A stretch of 28,792 nt of DNA, taken from an uncultured Lachnospiraceae bacterium. GTDB taxonomy: Bacteria > Bacillota > Clostridia > Lachnospirales > Lachnospiraceae. Numbering within the stretch: position 1 is the first letter of the stretch; each line of letters begins with the position of its first letter. Positions 7,576-17,171 of the stretch are shown here, piece after piece. Below the pieces are notes generated by a model that searched no databases, had not been told where the DNA came from, and saw only the letters and a list, made by a program, of their open reading frames with translations. The stretch spans positions 1 through 28,792 of the forward strand of contig CAJUOE010000207.1 in assembly GCA_910587895.1 (NCBI GenBank). Direction: 5' to 3'. The translations under genes were made by a program, and so were the position numbers.

Positions 7576-8892
7576 TCAATGCTCGAGCATATTTTCAATA
7601 AATATCCCATACCCCTTCGTGGAGTCCTGGACAAAGACGTGGGTGACGGCGCCAATCACTGCGCCATTCTGAATGATTGGCGAACCTGACATACCCTGAA
7701 TCACGCCTCCGGTGAGATTTAAAAGCTCCGCATCGTTGACCTGAAACAAAATGCCTTTGTTTTCACTGTTATAATCCAATTCCTGTATATCAATCGTATA
7801 AGCCTTCTGCTCTCCGGATACCGAAGAGATAATCGTGGCTTCTCCTTTTTGGATATTCTGTTTGAGCGCAATGGGATAATACGTGTTCTCTACATTCTCC
7901 TCGGGTGTACGTTCCAGTTTTCCATAAATCCCCACATCGCTGTTTTCTTCCACCGTGCCCAGCTTATACTGGTCCAGATAGGTGATGACGCCGGAAATCT
8001 CGCCTGGACTTCCTTTTTCTCCTCTGGTAATCCCTGCAATTTCTGCCTCATACAGGATACCCTCGCCAAGGCTGACCTTTAATCCGGTATCAATATCGCT
8101 CACCGGATGGCCGAGCGCTCCATAATTCCCCTCATCATCATAAAACGTAAGCGTACCGACGCCTGCAAGGTCATCCCTTACCCAGATTCCCAGCTTATAT
8201 TCATTTTCCTCAGTCTCGACAGGTTCAACCTTCAGATGAATATATTCTCCATCTCGCAAAATACCCAGTATCACAGGTTCCCCCTGACACTGGTTAATCT
8301 TTGTAATCAGTCCTTCTTTATTTTCCACAATCTCATCATTGATGGTTTTGACATAATCGCCGCTTTTTACAAGGTTAGCTGCCGGCTCATGGTTCATGCC
8401 GTCATTTCCGACGATCGCTCCCGTACCGACAATCATCACGCCGTCAGTCTTAACATAAATCCCGACCGGCGCACCGCAGGGAACGACCTGTTCTTTGTCT
8501 ATGACCTCCACCGACACATCCTTGATGTGAAACAAACCCAACAATTTGCAGGACATATAATACTTCCCCTGCTCCCCGGATTTCAGGGAAAAGCTATGGT
8601 TCAAATCCAGTGTTATTTTTTCTTTCTCTACCGCAGGGGACTGGTTTCCAAATACTTCCATACCCTCCTGCTGTAACTCTCCGGTAACAGGCACATGAAA
8701 ATCGAAACTTTCCGTCTCGCCCATTTCAATATGAATCGTATCCGGTATGGCCTCTGCAAAAACAGTATACGTAAAAAATATGCCAAAGCAGAAACCGGCA
8801 ATTAAGCTTGCACGGGCAATCCATCTCTGATACCGCATCTTTTTTCTTGTCTGTTCTTTCAACTTCTCACACACCCTCTCAAAAAATTTCAA
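7576..8892 (-). CDS. spoIVB: SpoIVB sporulation serine peptidase
   Basis: The S55-family signalling protease that triggers pro-sigma-K processing from the forespore side in sporulating Firmicutes; in Clostridia its exact role varies. The protein has an N-terminal membrane anchor (residues 25-47), a PDZ domain (about 140-225) and the peptidase domain. His262 lies in GALGHPVSD and the serine in GMSGSP (400-405, Ser402 or Ser404), followed by GAVTHVF. At 438 residues it has the normal length. The frame starts with TTG at 8892; ATG 8838 (MRYQRW) is an alternative, just before the membrane anchor. It follows recN by 42 bases. The minus strand carries CATACTA at 8912-8918, matching the -10 element used by sigma-F/sigma-G. 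The usual next gene, spo0A, does not follow. Confidence 0.95.
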   Translation of the reverse strand: MKFFERVCEKLKEQTRKKMRYQRWIARASLIAGFCFGIFFTYTVFAEAIPDTIHIEMGETESFDFHVPVTGELQQEGMEVFGNQSPAVEKEKITLDLNHSFSLKSGEQGKYYMSCKLLGLFHIKDVSVEVIDKEQVVPCGAPVGIYVKTDGVMIVGTGAIVGNDGMNHEPAANLVKSGDYVKTINDEIVENKEGLITKINQCQGEPVILGILRDGEYIHLKVEPVETEENEYKLGIWVRDDLAGVGTLTFYDDEGNYGALGHPVSDIDTGLKVSLGEGILYEAEIAGITRGEKGSPGEISGVITYLDQYKLGTVEENSDVGIYGKLERTPEENVENTYYPIALKQNIQKGEATIISSVSGEQKAYTIDIQELDYNSENKGILFQVNDAELLNLTGGVIQGMSGSPIIQNGAVIGAVTHVFVQDSTKGYGIFIENMLEH

Positions 8893-8911
8893 GATGACCT
8901 GAAATCTTTTT

Positions 8912-8918
8912 TAGTATG
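8912..8918 (-). promoter_or_regulatory. Sigma-F/G-like -10 element upstream of spoIVB
   Basis: The minus strand reads CATACTA here, identical to the -10 consensus of forespore sigma factors, and lies 20 bases upstream of the TTG start of spoIVB. I could not find a good -35 at the expected 17-18 base spacing, so this is only suggestive. Forespore expression of spoIVB is established in Bacillus subtilis. Confidence 0.35.
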
Positions 8919-8934
8919 TGAAATTATGCGGTTT

Positions 8935-10614
8935 TCACTCTGGATATTTATGTAATATCGCAAGTTTTTTCATTTCTTTTGCGCTCTCCAGCACCGTATC
9001 GGTAATCTTCACACCTCCTAACATTCGCGCAAGCTCTGTCACGCTTTCCTCTTCATTCAACAACTCAATACTGGAAAAAGTCGCCTTTTTTTCCACATTT
9101 TTACTGATCAGAAAATGGCTGTCCGCCATCGCTGCAATCTGCGGCAGATGCGTAATGCAGATCACCTGATGCCTTCTTCCAATGACATTCATCTTTTCCG
9201 CCACCATCTGCGCCGTCCTGCCGCTGATTCCCGCGTCAATCTCGTCAAAGATTAAGGTCTCTATCTGGTCGCTCTCTGCCAGAATTGTCTTGATTGCCAG
9301 CATAATCCGGCTAAGTTCTCCGCCGGACGCCACCTTGCTCAAAGGTTTTAACGGTTCGCCCGGATTGGTGGAAATCAAGAACTCCGCCTCATCCGTTCCA
9401 TTGGCAGTATATTTTCCGGCATCCGAAAATTCCATCACAAACTTTACATCCAAAAAATTCAGATCCACCAAAGCATCTTTTACCTGCTTTGTCAGCTTTT
9501 TGGCTGATTTCTGGCGAATTTGCGATACTTCCTTCGAAATGGCAGAAAGCTTTTCTTCCGTTTCGCGAAGTTCCTGCTGAACCTCTTGCAGATAATGCTC
9601 GTAATCATTAAGCTGTGCCAGGCGAGCTTCCTTCTCCTCTACCTGTCGCAGCACGGCCTCTATGCTGCCGCCAAACTTGTCCTTAAGGTGATTTATCGTG
9701 TCCAGGCGTTTCTCCGTCTCATAGAATGTTTCCTCGTCAAATTCCGCGTCTGACATATAGCCGGACAATTCCCGGTTAAAATCATTCAGAAGATTATCAA
9801 TCTCTTCCAATTGACCGCATAGCTCTCCCAGCTGTGGGTCGTACTCGGATGCAGATTGCAATTCGTGCAATGCACGCCCGATCTGCTCCGTTGCACTTGA
9901 TTCCCCTCCGGTCATCTCATGGGCATTTCCGGCTGCCTCCATAATTTTACGATTGTTCGCCATCTTTCGATAGGATAATTCCAATTCTTCATCTTCCCCG
10001 GGTACAGGATTTGCCGCCCGTATCTCCTGTATCTCATATTCCAGAAACGAGAGCTCACGCGCTCTGCCCTCTCCATCCTGCAACGCCTTCTGTTGTTTTT
10101 CCAGTGCATTTTGATACGCCTGATAACATTTTTTGAGGCTTTCCTTTTTTCCATTCAGTTTTTCCCCAGCAAATTCATCCAGAATTTCCAGATGTTTCCT
10201 TTTGTGGAGCAGGGATTGGTGCTCGTGCTGTCCATGGATATCAATCAGCAGGGAGGCGACATTCCTCATACAGGAGGCGGAAACGGTTTCTGAATTGATT
10301 TTCCCCACGCTCCTCGTGGCGGTAATCTTCCGCGACATGATGATTTCACCATTTTCTGGATAGATATCCATCTCTTTTAGCTGCTTTACCTGTTCTTCAT
10401 TCTCCACCCGAAACACCAACTCCACCAGGGCGTATTCCGCCTGGTCGCGCAGCATCTCTTTCGGCGCCTTTTCCCCCAGGGCAAGGTTGATGGATCCGAT
10501 GATGATAGATTTTCCCGCTCCGGTCTCACCGGAAAGGATGTTCAATCCATCTGAAAATTCCACTTCCGCCTCTTCCAAAAGCGCCAGATTCTTTACGTGT
10601 AGACTTTCTAACAT
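8935..10614 (-). CDS. recN: DNA repair protein RecN
   Basis: An SMC-like ATPase of about 559 residues that acts early in repair of double-strand breaks. The N-terminal half-site has LHVKNLALLEEAEVEF and Walker A GETGAGKS. Central coiled coils span about 150-370. The C-terminal half-site has LKPLSKVASGGELSR (ABC signature), Walker B TLIFDEIDAG, and QVICITHLPQIAAMAD. The start is placed at ATG 10614, where AGGAG lies 5 bases upstream; the frame continues 10 codons further to 10644 without a suitable ribosome site. The gene sits between argR and spoIVB, the conserved order in Firmicutes. Confidence 0.97.
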   Translation of the reverse strand: MLESLHVKNLALLEEAEVEFSDGLNILSGETGAGKSIIIGSINLALGEKAPKEMLRDQAEYALVELVFRVENEEQVKQLKEMDIYPENGEIIMSRKITATRSVGKINSETVSASCMRNVASLLIDIHGQHEHQSLLHKRKHLEILDEFAGEKLNGKKESLKKCYQAYQNALEKQQKALQDGEGRARELSFLEYEIQEIRAANPVPGEDEELELSYRKMANNRKIMEAAGNAHEMTGGESSATEQIGRALHELQSASEYDPQLGELCGQLEEIDNLLNDFNRELSGYMSDAEFDEETFYETEKRLDTINHLKDKFGGSIEAVLRQVEEKEARLAQLNDYEHYLQEVQQELRETEEKLSAISKEVSQIRQKSAKKLTKQVKDALVDLNFLDVKFVMEFSDAGKYTANGTDEAEFLISTNPGEPLKPLSKVASGGELSRIMLAIKTILAESDQIETLIFDEIDAGISGRTAQMVAEKMNVIGRRHQVICITHLPQIAAMADSHFLISKNVEKKATFSSIELLNEEESVTELARMLGGVKITDTVLESAKEMKKLAILHKYPE

Positions 10615-10674
10615 ACATTCTCCTTCTACTCTCTCATTTGACAAATAATCAAAATACCTTCTTCCACGGACGTT

Positions 10675-11133
10675 TTATACGCCCGCCTCTACAATCCTTC
10701 TCAGACGTTCCATCAGCCGCCCGGTATCTTCCACGGTACGTACCGCGCACATAATCGTGTCGTCGCCTGCGATACTGCCGACAATCTCATGACAGTCCAT
10801 CGCATCCAGCGCCGCTGCAACCGCCATCGCCATGCCGGACGCCGTCTTAATCACCAGAATATTCTGCGCCATGTCCATGGAAACAAACCCATCCCTGAAA
10901 ATGCGGAAATATTTCTCTCTCATGTCTGTCCCATTTTCGTTAAAAGGAATATATTTCTGGCGTCCGCCCTTTGTGGCAACTTTCATAAGTTTCAATTCCC
11001 GGATATCCCGGGAAACCGTCGCCTGCGTCACGTGAAAGCCTTCCCGCTCCAAGCAGTCCGACAATTCTTCCTGCGTCTCTATATTATTTTTCGCAATAAT
11101 TTCCAAAATTTTTGCGTGACGTTTCGATTTCAT
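10675..11133 (-). CDS. argR: Arginine repressor ArgR
   Basis: A 152-residue hexameric arginine-responsive transcription regulator. The N-terminal winged helix has RHAKILEIIAKNNIETQEEL and TQATVSRDIRELKL. The C-terminal domain carries GSIAGDDTIMCAVR, whose paired Asp residues bind arginine. The start is ATG 11133, preceded by GGAGG with a 5-base spacer, giving the usual ArgR length; a longer reading from 11172 adds 13 unlikely residues. In Clostridia and Bacilli it is a standard member of this nadK-argR-recN cluster, although its targets (arginine biosynthesis and catabolism) are elsewhere. Confidence 0.96.
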   Translation of the reverse strand: MKSKRHAKILEIIAKNNIETQEELSDCLEREGFHVTQATVSRDIRELKLMKVATKGGRQKYIPFNENGTDMREKYFRIFRDGFVSMDMAQNILVIKTASGMAMAVAAALDAMDCHEIVGSIAGDDTIMCAVRTVEDTGRLMERLRRIVEAGV

Positions 11134-11207
11134 TTTATCCTCCAAAAATACGGATTTTATATTCAGCCTCACATGATAAGCTTTATCTTTTTATTTCTGA
11201 TTTTCTC

Positions 11208-12068
11208 TTACAGGCTGTATCCCTGTAATTTTTCCCTGAGTTTCTCCAGAAAACTCAGACGGCTCAGTTTCAAAATTCTCGTACAGGACTTTGATTTCTT
11301 TACCATGATCTGCTCGCCTGCTGCAAGCGCGCCAACCGGAGCGCCGTCAAAACTGACTTCCGCCTTTTCTTCCTGTCCCTGGTTCCTTGCCAGCACTTCA
11401 ACCGTAATCTCATCCTCCGCACTAAGAACAATGCTCTTGGCATTGAGCGTATGGGGGCTGATCGGCGTCACGAGAAGAAGCTGCGCCCTGGGGTCTACAA
11501 TGGGTCCTCCCGCCGACATGCTGTAAGCTGTGGATCCGGTCGGCGTGGCGATAATGATGCCATCCGCACTGTATGTATTGAGGTATTCCCCATTTACGGA
11601 CACGACAATATCCATCACCTGAAGCGCACCGCAACGGTGAATGACAATATCATTGAGCGCAATCCGCTCCTCCATGCTCCCATCCTCGCGGACAAATCCG
11701 CCCGATAACAGCATCCTTTTCTCCACAAGATAATCTTCACCTGAAAGCAGCCTGTGAATGGCGTCAATTGCCTTATCTTCCTCCAGCTCGCAGAGGTAAC
11801 CGACATGCCCGGTGTTAATGCCAATCAGAGGTATGTTATATTCTGCCATATTGCGCGCCGCCCGAAGCAGGGTTCCGTCTCCGCCAACGACCAGGATGCA
11901 TTCCGTATCGTCTGGAATCCTGCTTATATCAAACATCGTCCCCTCGTCTTCCCGGTTTACCTGATAATCGCATGTCCCGCCATGTTCCAGAATGAATGCA
12001 TGGAGTTCTTTCGTAAGCTTTAACTGCTGATCCCTTCTGGGGTTCACAATGATATAAAAATGTTTCAT
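11208..12068 (-). CDS. nadK: NAD kinase
   Basis: This enzyme phosphorylates NAD to NADP in the cytoplasm. The 286-residue protein has the diagnostic VVGGDGTLLRAARN (GGDGT at residues 62-66), GINTGHVGYL, and the glycine-rich TPTGSTAYSMSAGGPIVDP. Its ATG (12068) overlaps the tlyA stop by 4 bases, as ATGA, indicating translational coupling. Alternative symbol: ppnK. Confidence 0.96.
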   Translation of the reverse strand: MKHFYIIVNPRRDQQLKLTKELHAFILEHGGTCDYQVNREDEGTMFDISRIPDDTECILVVGGDGTLLRAARNMAEYNIPLIGINTGHVGYLCELEEDKAIDAIHRLLSGEDYLVEKRMLLSGGFVREDGSMEERIALNDIVIHRCGALQVMDIVVSVNGEYLNTYSADGIIIATPTGSTAYSMSAGGPIVDPRAQLLLVTPISPHTLNAKSIVLSAEDEITVEVLARNQGQEEKAEVSFDGAPVGALAAGEQIMVKKSKSCTRILKLSRLSFLEKLREKLQGYSL

Positions 12069-12883
12069 TTGCAGACTGCTCCTCCCTGTTTCAATGTTTG
12101 ATGCGCCTCTTTTACCACTTTGGACACATCCACAGAAACTTCGTCATGCATGGTACCCTTTTTGATATAAATAAGATATTCTATATTTCCTTCCGGTCCC
12201 TTAATGGGGGAAAATTCGAGATTATGGACACCAAATCCAAGCTCCTGCGCAAAGGAAATTACCTTCGTGATGACTTCTTCATGCACTGCGGGGTCGCGAA
12301 CCACGCCCTTCTTTCCAACTTTTTCCCGCCCCGCCTCAAACTGCGGCTTAATCAGACATACCATCTCTCCCTGCGGTGACAATAATGCTTTCGCCGCCGG
12401 AAGTACCTTTTCCAGGGAAATGAAGGAGACATCCACCGAGGCAAAATCCAGCACATCTTCCACATCATCCGGCGTTACATAGCGGATATTCGTCTTTTCC
12501 ATGCAGACTACCCGCTCGTCCTGGCGCAGCGTCCAGGCAAACTGCCCATATCCGACATCCACGGCATAGACTTTCCGCGCACCGGTTTGCAGCATACAAT
12601 CCGTAAACCCACCGGTTGACGCGCCAATGTCCATGCAGATTTTATCCTGCAGGCTGATGCCAAAACTCTGTATGGCTTTTTCCAGTTTCAGACCGCCGCG
12701 GCTTACATATTTAAGCGTATTTCCACGGACTTCAATCTCGGATTTAACGTCAAAAGAGCTGCCGGCCTTGTCTTCCCGCTGACCGCATACAAATACGTTT
12801 CCCTCCATAATCATCGTTTTTGCCTTTTCCCGGGAGGGAGCCAGCCCACGCTGCACCAGCAGCACATCCAAACGTTCTTTCAT
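12065..12883 (-). CDS. tlyA: TlyA-family rRNA 2'-O-methyltransferase
   Basis: A 272-residue S4-domain plus FtsJ-like methyltransferase. The S4 RNA-binding domain is residues 1-60 (RLDVLLVQRGLAPSREKAK). The SAM-binding motif is MDIGASTGGFTDCML (84-98). A Lys-Asp-Lys-Glu style catalytic set can be seen in SRGGLKLE (K67), the DVSFISL region (D151) and LIKPQFE (K179, E183). Members methylate 16S and 23S rRNA at ribose positions and were first described as haemolysins, a name that is probably misleading. The gene overlaps both dxs and nadK by 4 bases (ATGA). Confidence 0.94.
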   Translation of the reverse strand: MKERLDVLLVQRGLAPSREKAKTMIMEGNVFVCGQREDKAGSSFDVKSEIEVRGNTLKYVSRGGLKLEKAIQSFGISLQDKICMDIGASTGGFTDCMLQTGARKVYAVDVGYGQFAWTLRQDERVVCMEKTNIRYVTPDDVEDVLDFASVDVSFISLEKVLPAAKALLSPQGEMVCLIKPQFEAGREKVGKKGVVRDPAVHEEVITKVISFAQELGFGVHNLEFSPIKGPEGNIEYLIYIKKGTMHDEVSVDVSKVVKEAHQTLKQGGAVCK

Positions 12884-14760
12884 GTAATAACCTTTCTTTT
12901 ATACGCGGCCACAATCCGTTTCACCACGGATTCCGCGTCCAGACCAAGTTCCTTTTTGAGGATGTCAACATTTCCATGCTCCACATAGACATCCGGCACG
13001 GCAATATTTTCAACCTTCGGCATCTGCCCTGCATGGTTTTCATTGAAATACTGCACAACATGTTCCCCAAAACCGCCGCTTTTTACATTTTCCTCCATTG
13101 TCACAAAGAAGTCATGGTTTTTAAGGAGTTCGTCGAGAAGTTCTGCATCCAGCGGTTTTACAAAACGGACGTTAATGAGGGAACAGAAATATCCCATGGA
13201 TTTGAGCATATCATACACCTGCCGGGCAGTCTCCACCATGCTCCCCACGGCAAGCAGCGCAATCTCCTGCTCCCGGTAAATCGTCTCGCTCTTCCCATAG
13301 ACAATCTTCTCCCGAAATTCCTTCCATCCGTCGTACGCCTTTCCCCTGGGGTAGCGGATCGCAATCGGATGCCCGAAATTCACGGCAAACTTCAACATAT
13401 CGGAAAGCTCCCACTTGTTCTTGGGCGCCAAAATGCTCATATTCGGTATCGTAGACAGATAAGACAAATCAAAAATGCCCTGATGCGTCTCCCCATCACT
13501 GCCCACAAGGCCTGCACGGTCAATGGCAAATACCACCGGTAAATCCTGAATGCAGACGTCATGGAGCATCTGGTCGTAAGCGCGCTGTAAGAAGGAAGAA
13601 TAAACTGCCACCACCGGTTTCAGCCCTGCCGCCGCCAGCCCTGCCGCAAACGTCACCGCATGTCCCTCGGCAATCCCCACGTCAAAGAAACGCTCCGGAA
13701 ACATATTGTGAAACCGTTTCAATCCGGTTCCGTCCTTCATTGCCGCTGTAACCGCCACAACCTTCTCATCACGGTCTCCCAGCTTGCGCATCACGGTTGA
13801 GAAAATATCCGTGTAATTTGCGCATATCCTCTTCTTTGACGGAAGCCCGGTCTCAATCTCAAACGGCTCCGCGCCATGAAAACGCGCCGGATGGCGTTCT
13901 GCCGGAAGGTAGCCCTTGCCCTTCTTCGTCAGGACATGGACGATAACGGCGCCATTGACCTTGGACGCCTCCCGGAAAGTGCGCACCATCGCGCCGATAT
14001 TATGACCGTCTACCGGCCCCAGATAGGTAATTCCCATATTCTCAAACAACATCCCCGGTATCACAAGCTGTTTGATTCCGCTCTTCGTGCGCCGAATCCG
14101 CGTGACAATGCGTTCCCCCACAACCGGAATCTTATTGAGAGAGTTCGCAACCCCCTCCTTCAATCCCTGATATGCATCCGCAGTCCGCAAATTTCCCAAA
14201 TGTCTGGAAAATCCCCCTACATTCTCGGAAATGGACATGTTGTTGTCATTCAACACAATGATAAAATTTGTCTTCAGGCGCGAGGCGTTATTCAGAGCCT
14301 CGTACGCCATGCCGCCGGTCATTGCCCCGTCTCCAATCACAGAAACTACTTTGTAAGAACCGCCCGTAATTTCCCTTGCCTCGGCATAGCCCAGCCCCGC
14401 TGAAATCGAGGTGGAGCTGTGCCCCGTATCGAAACAGTCACAGGCGCTTTCCCCTCGCTTGGGAAACCCACTCATGCCCCCGTATTTTCGCAAATGATCA
14501 AAGCCTTCCTGCCTCCCGGTAAGAATTTTGTGGGTATAGGACTGGTGTCCCACATCCCAGACAATCTTGTCCTGCGGCAGCTGGAATACCAGGTGCAGCG
14601 CCATTGTCAGCTCTACCGTACCCAGATTTGACGCCAGATGCCCGCCGTTTTCTGAAATTTTCTCAATCAGAAACGCACGGATTTCTTCTGCCAGTTCCGG
14701 TAACTGGCCTCTGTCCAGTTTCTTAATATCATTGGGAGCTTTTATCATGTCCATAACCAT
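12880..14760 (-). CDS. dxs: 1-deoxy-D-xylulose-5-phosphate synthase
   Basis: First enzyme of the MEP isoprenoid pathway: it condenses pyruvate and glyceraldehyde 3-phosphate using thiamine diphosphate. Visible motifs are WDVGHQSYTHKILTGR, the ThDP motif GDGAMTGGMAYEALNNA followed by NDNNMSIS, and in the second half DVGIAEGHAVTFAAG (catalytic Glu), YSSFLQRAYDQ and DRAGLVGSDGETHQG. ATG 14760 follows AGAGGA with a 7-base spacer and gives 626 residues. The frame also opens with TTG at 14781, overlapping the ispA stop, but that is less likely. The neighbouring ispA supplies the next steps of the isoprenoid route. Confidence 0.96.
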   Translation of the reverse strand: MVMDMIKAPNDIKKLDRGQLPELAEEIRAFLIEKISENGGHLASNLGTVELTMALHLVFQLPQDKIVWDVGHQSYTHKILTGRQEGFDHLRKYGGMSGFPKRGESACDCFDTGHSSTSISAGLGYAEAREITGGSYKVVSVIGDGAMTGGMAYEALNNASRLKTNFIIVLNDNNMSISENVGGFSRHLGNLRTADAYQGLKEGVANSLNKIPVVGERIVTRIRRTKSGIKQLVIPGMLFENMGITYLGPVDGHNIGAMVRTFREASKVNGAVIVHVLTKKGKGYLPAERHPARFHGAEPFEIETGLPSKKRICANYTDIFSTVMRKLGDRDEKVVAVTAAMKDGTGLKRFHNMFPERFFDVGIAEGHAVTFAAGLAAAGLKPVVAVYSSFLQRAYDQMLHDVCIQDLPVVFAIDRAGLVGSDGETHQGIFDLSYLSTIPNMSILAPKNKWELSDMLKFAVNFGHPIAIRYPRGKAYDGWKEFREKIVYGKSETIYREQEIALLAVGSMVETARQVYDMLKSMGYFCSLINVRFVKPLDAELLDELLKNHDFFVTMEENVKSGGFGEHVVQYFNENHAGQMPKVENIAVPDVYVEHGNVDILKKELGLDAESVVKRIVAAYKRKVIT

Positions 14761-14777
14761 AGGATTGTCCTCTCTTG

Positions 14778-15671
14778 TCAACTCTTTCTATGAATCAGGT
14801 CCAGCATGAGCCAGGTGAGGAATTCATTTTTCACGACCAGTGCGTCCATCAACGCTACACTGTGTTCTGACAATTGTTCCACATCCTTCCCGGCCTGCTC
14901 AACGCCGAACAAAGTTACCCAGGTAGTCTTGTGATTTTTCTCATCGCTGCCTACCGGTTTGCCAAGTTTCTCTGTCGTACTGACTACGTCTAAAATATCA
15001 TCCTGTATCTGGAAGGCAAGCCCCAGCTCGCCTGCGGCCTGCTCCACCCGTTCCTGTTCACTTAAGGTCGCTCCGGCAAGAATCGCCCCAATCAGCATCG
15101 AGGACTCCAAAAGCGCCCCTGTCTTAAGATGGTAGATAAATTTGAGCACATCTTCCGTCACCGGCTCTCCTTCCGATTCCACGTCCACGCACTGCCCGCC
15201 CAGCATTCCATGGATTCCTGCTTTTGCCGCCAGCACGGACAACGCCTTTCCCACCTGCGCATTTCCCGGCTCAAGCTCAAAAGCCTTCGCCGCCGTCTCA
15301 AATGCATAATTCAGCAATCCGTCTCCTGCAAGGATTCCCATCGCCTCTCCATACTGCGCATGCGTCGTCTTCTTTCCCCTACGGTATTCATCATTGTCCA
15401 TGGCCGGAAGGTCGTCATGCACAAGCGAATACGTATGTATCATCTCAATCGCAGCCATAAACGGCTCAATTACTTCAGACCGCCCGCCAAACATCCGGTA
15501 TGTCTCCCACATTAACAGGGGGCGCAGCCGTTTGCCTCCCGCCTGCACGCTGTAGTTCATGGCCTCAATCACCGTCTTCTGCCTGCCCTCTTCCCGGGGC
15601 AGATATTTCTCAATGATGGCCTGAACCTGTGCGATGCGCGCTGTCATCTCTTCGCTAAAATCTTTATTCAT
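14778..15671 (-). CDS. ispA: Polyprenyl (farnesyl) diphosphate synthase
   Basis: A trans-prenyltransferase of 297 residues that builds farnesyl or geranylgeranyl diphosphate from C5 units. The first Asp-rich motif is HDDLPAMDND with RRGKKTTH following; the second is FQIQDDILDV; GKRLRP is the diphosphate-binding motif. ATG 15671 follows GGAGG with a 6-base spacer and overlaps the xseB stop by 8 bases. Chain length cannot be fixed from sequence by eye, so farnesyl is the family default. Confidence 0.94.
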   Translation of the reverse strand: MNKDFSEEMTARIAQVQAIIEKYLPREEGRQKTVIEAMNYSVQAGGKRLRPLLMWETYRMFGGRSEVIEPFMAAIEMIHTYSLVHDDLPAMDNDEYRRGKKTTHAQYGEAMGILAGDGLLNYAFETAAKAFELEPGNAQVGKALSVLAAKAGIHGMLGGQCVDVESEGEPVTEDVLKFIYHLKTGALLESSMLIGAILAGATLSEQERVEQAAGELGLAFQIQDDILDVVSTTEKLGKPVGSDEKNHKTTWVTLFGVEQAGKDVEQLSEHSVALMDALVVKNEFLTWLMLDLIHRKS

Positions 15672-15888
15672 CAAATGCCTCCAGTTCTCCCTGCTGATTC
15701 AGCAGGAGCATTTTCTTTTCTACGCTGTCAATCTTTTCGTTGCAGAGCTTCAGCCTGCGGATTCCCCTCTCATAAAGGGAAAATGATTCCTCCAGCGTCA
15801 CTTCGCGATCTTGCATTTTCTCTATGATAGACGAAAGCTCCTGAAACATATCCTCCAGGGAAACTTCCTGTTTCTCTTCCTTTTCCAT
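15664..15888 (-). CDS. xseB: Exodeoxyribonuclease VII small subunit
   Basis: A 74-residue helical protein with the family pattern EDMFQELSSIIEKMQDREVTLEESFSLYERG. It forms a complex with XseA to degrade single-stranded DNA. ATG 15888 follows AAAGGAG. It is encoded 59 bases after xseA and overlaps ispA, the conserved arrangement. Confidence 0.95.
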   Translation of the reverse strand: MEKEEKQEVSLEDMFQELSSIIEKMQDREVTLEESFSLYERGIRRLKLCNEKIDSVEKKMLLLNQQGELEAFDE

Positions 15889-15947
15889 GACCTGTCTCCT
15901 TTATTATATGGTAACTGTTTACGCCCACGCCATTCACAAAACCGCAC

Positions 15948-17171
15948 CTACGTGCCTGCACCCAAGCTACCAGACGGGCAAAGTTCCACAATTTCAGCTT
16001 TCACCCTGCCGTTTCGCATATGGATATTTAAAGAATCCCCTACTTTCAGCCCGTCCACACCGCGCACGCCCCTGCCATCCTTATCGGAGATAAACGCATA
16101 CCCCTGGCTCAGTTTTCTGGCTGGTGAAAGCGCATCCAGCTTACCGGCGCAGACCTCCAGTTCATGTCTGGCTGCGGTAAGGCGCTGCTGCATCAAAAGC
16201 TCCAGCCGTTCCGCAAAGTCTGCCGCCAGCTGGCGTTTTTCATTGACCTGGTTTGCAGGGCTTATCCATTGAAAATTTCTCTGAAACTGTTCCAGCATTT
16301 CCCGGCAACGCTCCAGTCTTTCACTCATCCTGCGGTTCAGTTCCATCTGCACGGATAAAAGCTGTGCCTGAACCTCGCGGATGTCAAAGACTGCGAGCTC
16401 CGCTGCCGCGGAAGGCGTCGGCGCACGCAAATCCGCTACATAATCGGCAATCGTAACGTCTGTCTCGTGCCCCACCGCCGAGATTACCGGCACAGAGCAT
16501 TCAAAAATGGCGCGTGCCACAATCTCCTCATTAAACGCCCATAAATCTTCGATGGAGCCGCCGCCCCTGCCGACGATCATCACATCCACACCGAGCCTTT
16601 CCAGCGCATGGATGCCACCAACAATGCTTGCTGCCGCTCCTTCGCCCTGCACGAGCGCAGGATAAAGAATCGTCTGCACATAAGGATTCCTGCGGCTTGT
16701 GATGTTCTGGATATCACGGATTGCCGCCCCGGTGGGCGCTGTCACAATCCCCAGGGTCTTAATATACCTGGGAATGGGCTGCTTGTATTCCTCCGCAAAC
16801 ATCCCCATTTCCTCCAGCTCCTGTTTGAGGGCCTCAAAACGCTGGTACAAAAGCCCAGCGCCATCCAGTATAATTTCCCTGGCGTAAAGCTGGTATTTCC
16901 CGTCCCTTTCATAAACCGATATGGAACCCAGCACGACCACGTTGTCCCCGTTTTTCATGCGAAATGAAAGACCTGCCCGGCTGCCCGCAAACAGGACTGC
17001 CTGCAGCGCGCCCGTCTCGTCTTTGAGCGTAAAATAAATATGCCCCGACGTATGGTATTTGCAGTTTGAGACTTCGCCCTTCACATAAATGCGGTTCATC
17101 ATGAAATCCTGGGCGAACATATTCTTAATGTAGGCGTTTACCTGTCCTACGGTATATACATTCTTTGTCAT
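15948..17171 (-). CDS. xseA: Exodeoxyribonuclease VII large subunit
   Basis: The catalytic subunit of exonuclease VII, 407 residues. The N-terminal OB fold has YVKGEVSNCKYHTSGHIYFTLKD. The catalytic domain carries GIVTAPTGAAIRDI, RRNPYVQTILYPALVQG, GRGGGSIEDLWAFNEE and SAVGHETDVTIADYVADLRAPTPSAAAE. A coiled coil and a C-terminal RKLSQGYAFI segment follow. Its ATG overlaps the nusB stop by 4 bases. Length and motifs are those of an intact enzyme. Confidence 0.96.
   Translation of the reverse strand: MTKNVYTVGQVNAYIKNMFAQDFMMNRIYVKGEVSNCKYHTSGHIYFTLKDETGALQAVLFAGSRAGLSFRMKNGDNVVVLGSISVYERDGKYQLYAREIILDGAGLLYQRFEALKQELEEMGMFAEEYKQPIPRYIKTLGIVTAPTGAAIRDIQNITSRRNPYVQTILYPALVQGEGAAASIVGGIHALERLGVDVMIVGRGGGSIEDLWAFNEEIVARAIFECSVPVISAVGHETDVTIADYVADLRAPTPSAAAELAVFDIREVQAQLLSVQMELNRRMSERLERCREMLEQFQRNFQWISPANQVNEKRQLAADFAERLELLMQQRLTAARHELEVCAGKLDALSPARKLSQGYAFISDKDGRGVRGVDGLKVGDSLNIHMRNGRVKAEIVELCPSGSLGAGT

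Noticed and set aside
8107..8676. Plus-strand open frame of 189 codons inside spoIVB
   Set aside because: It is antisense to a well supported gene, has no ribosome site and no recognisable protein signature.
10789..11526. Plus-strand open frame of 245 codons across argR and nadK
   Set aside because: It is a shadow of two conserved genes on the opposite strand; its composition reflects reverse-complemented codons.
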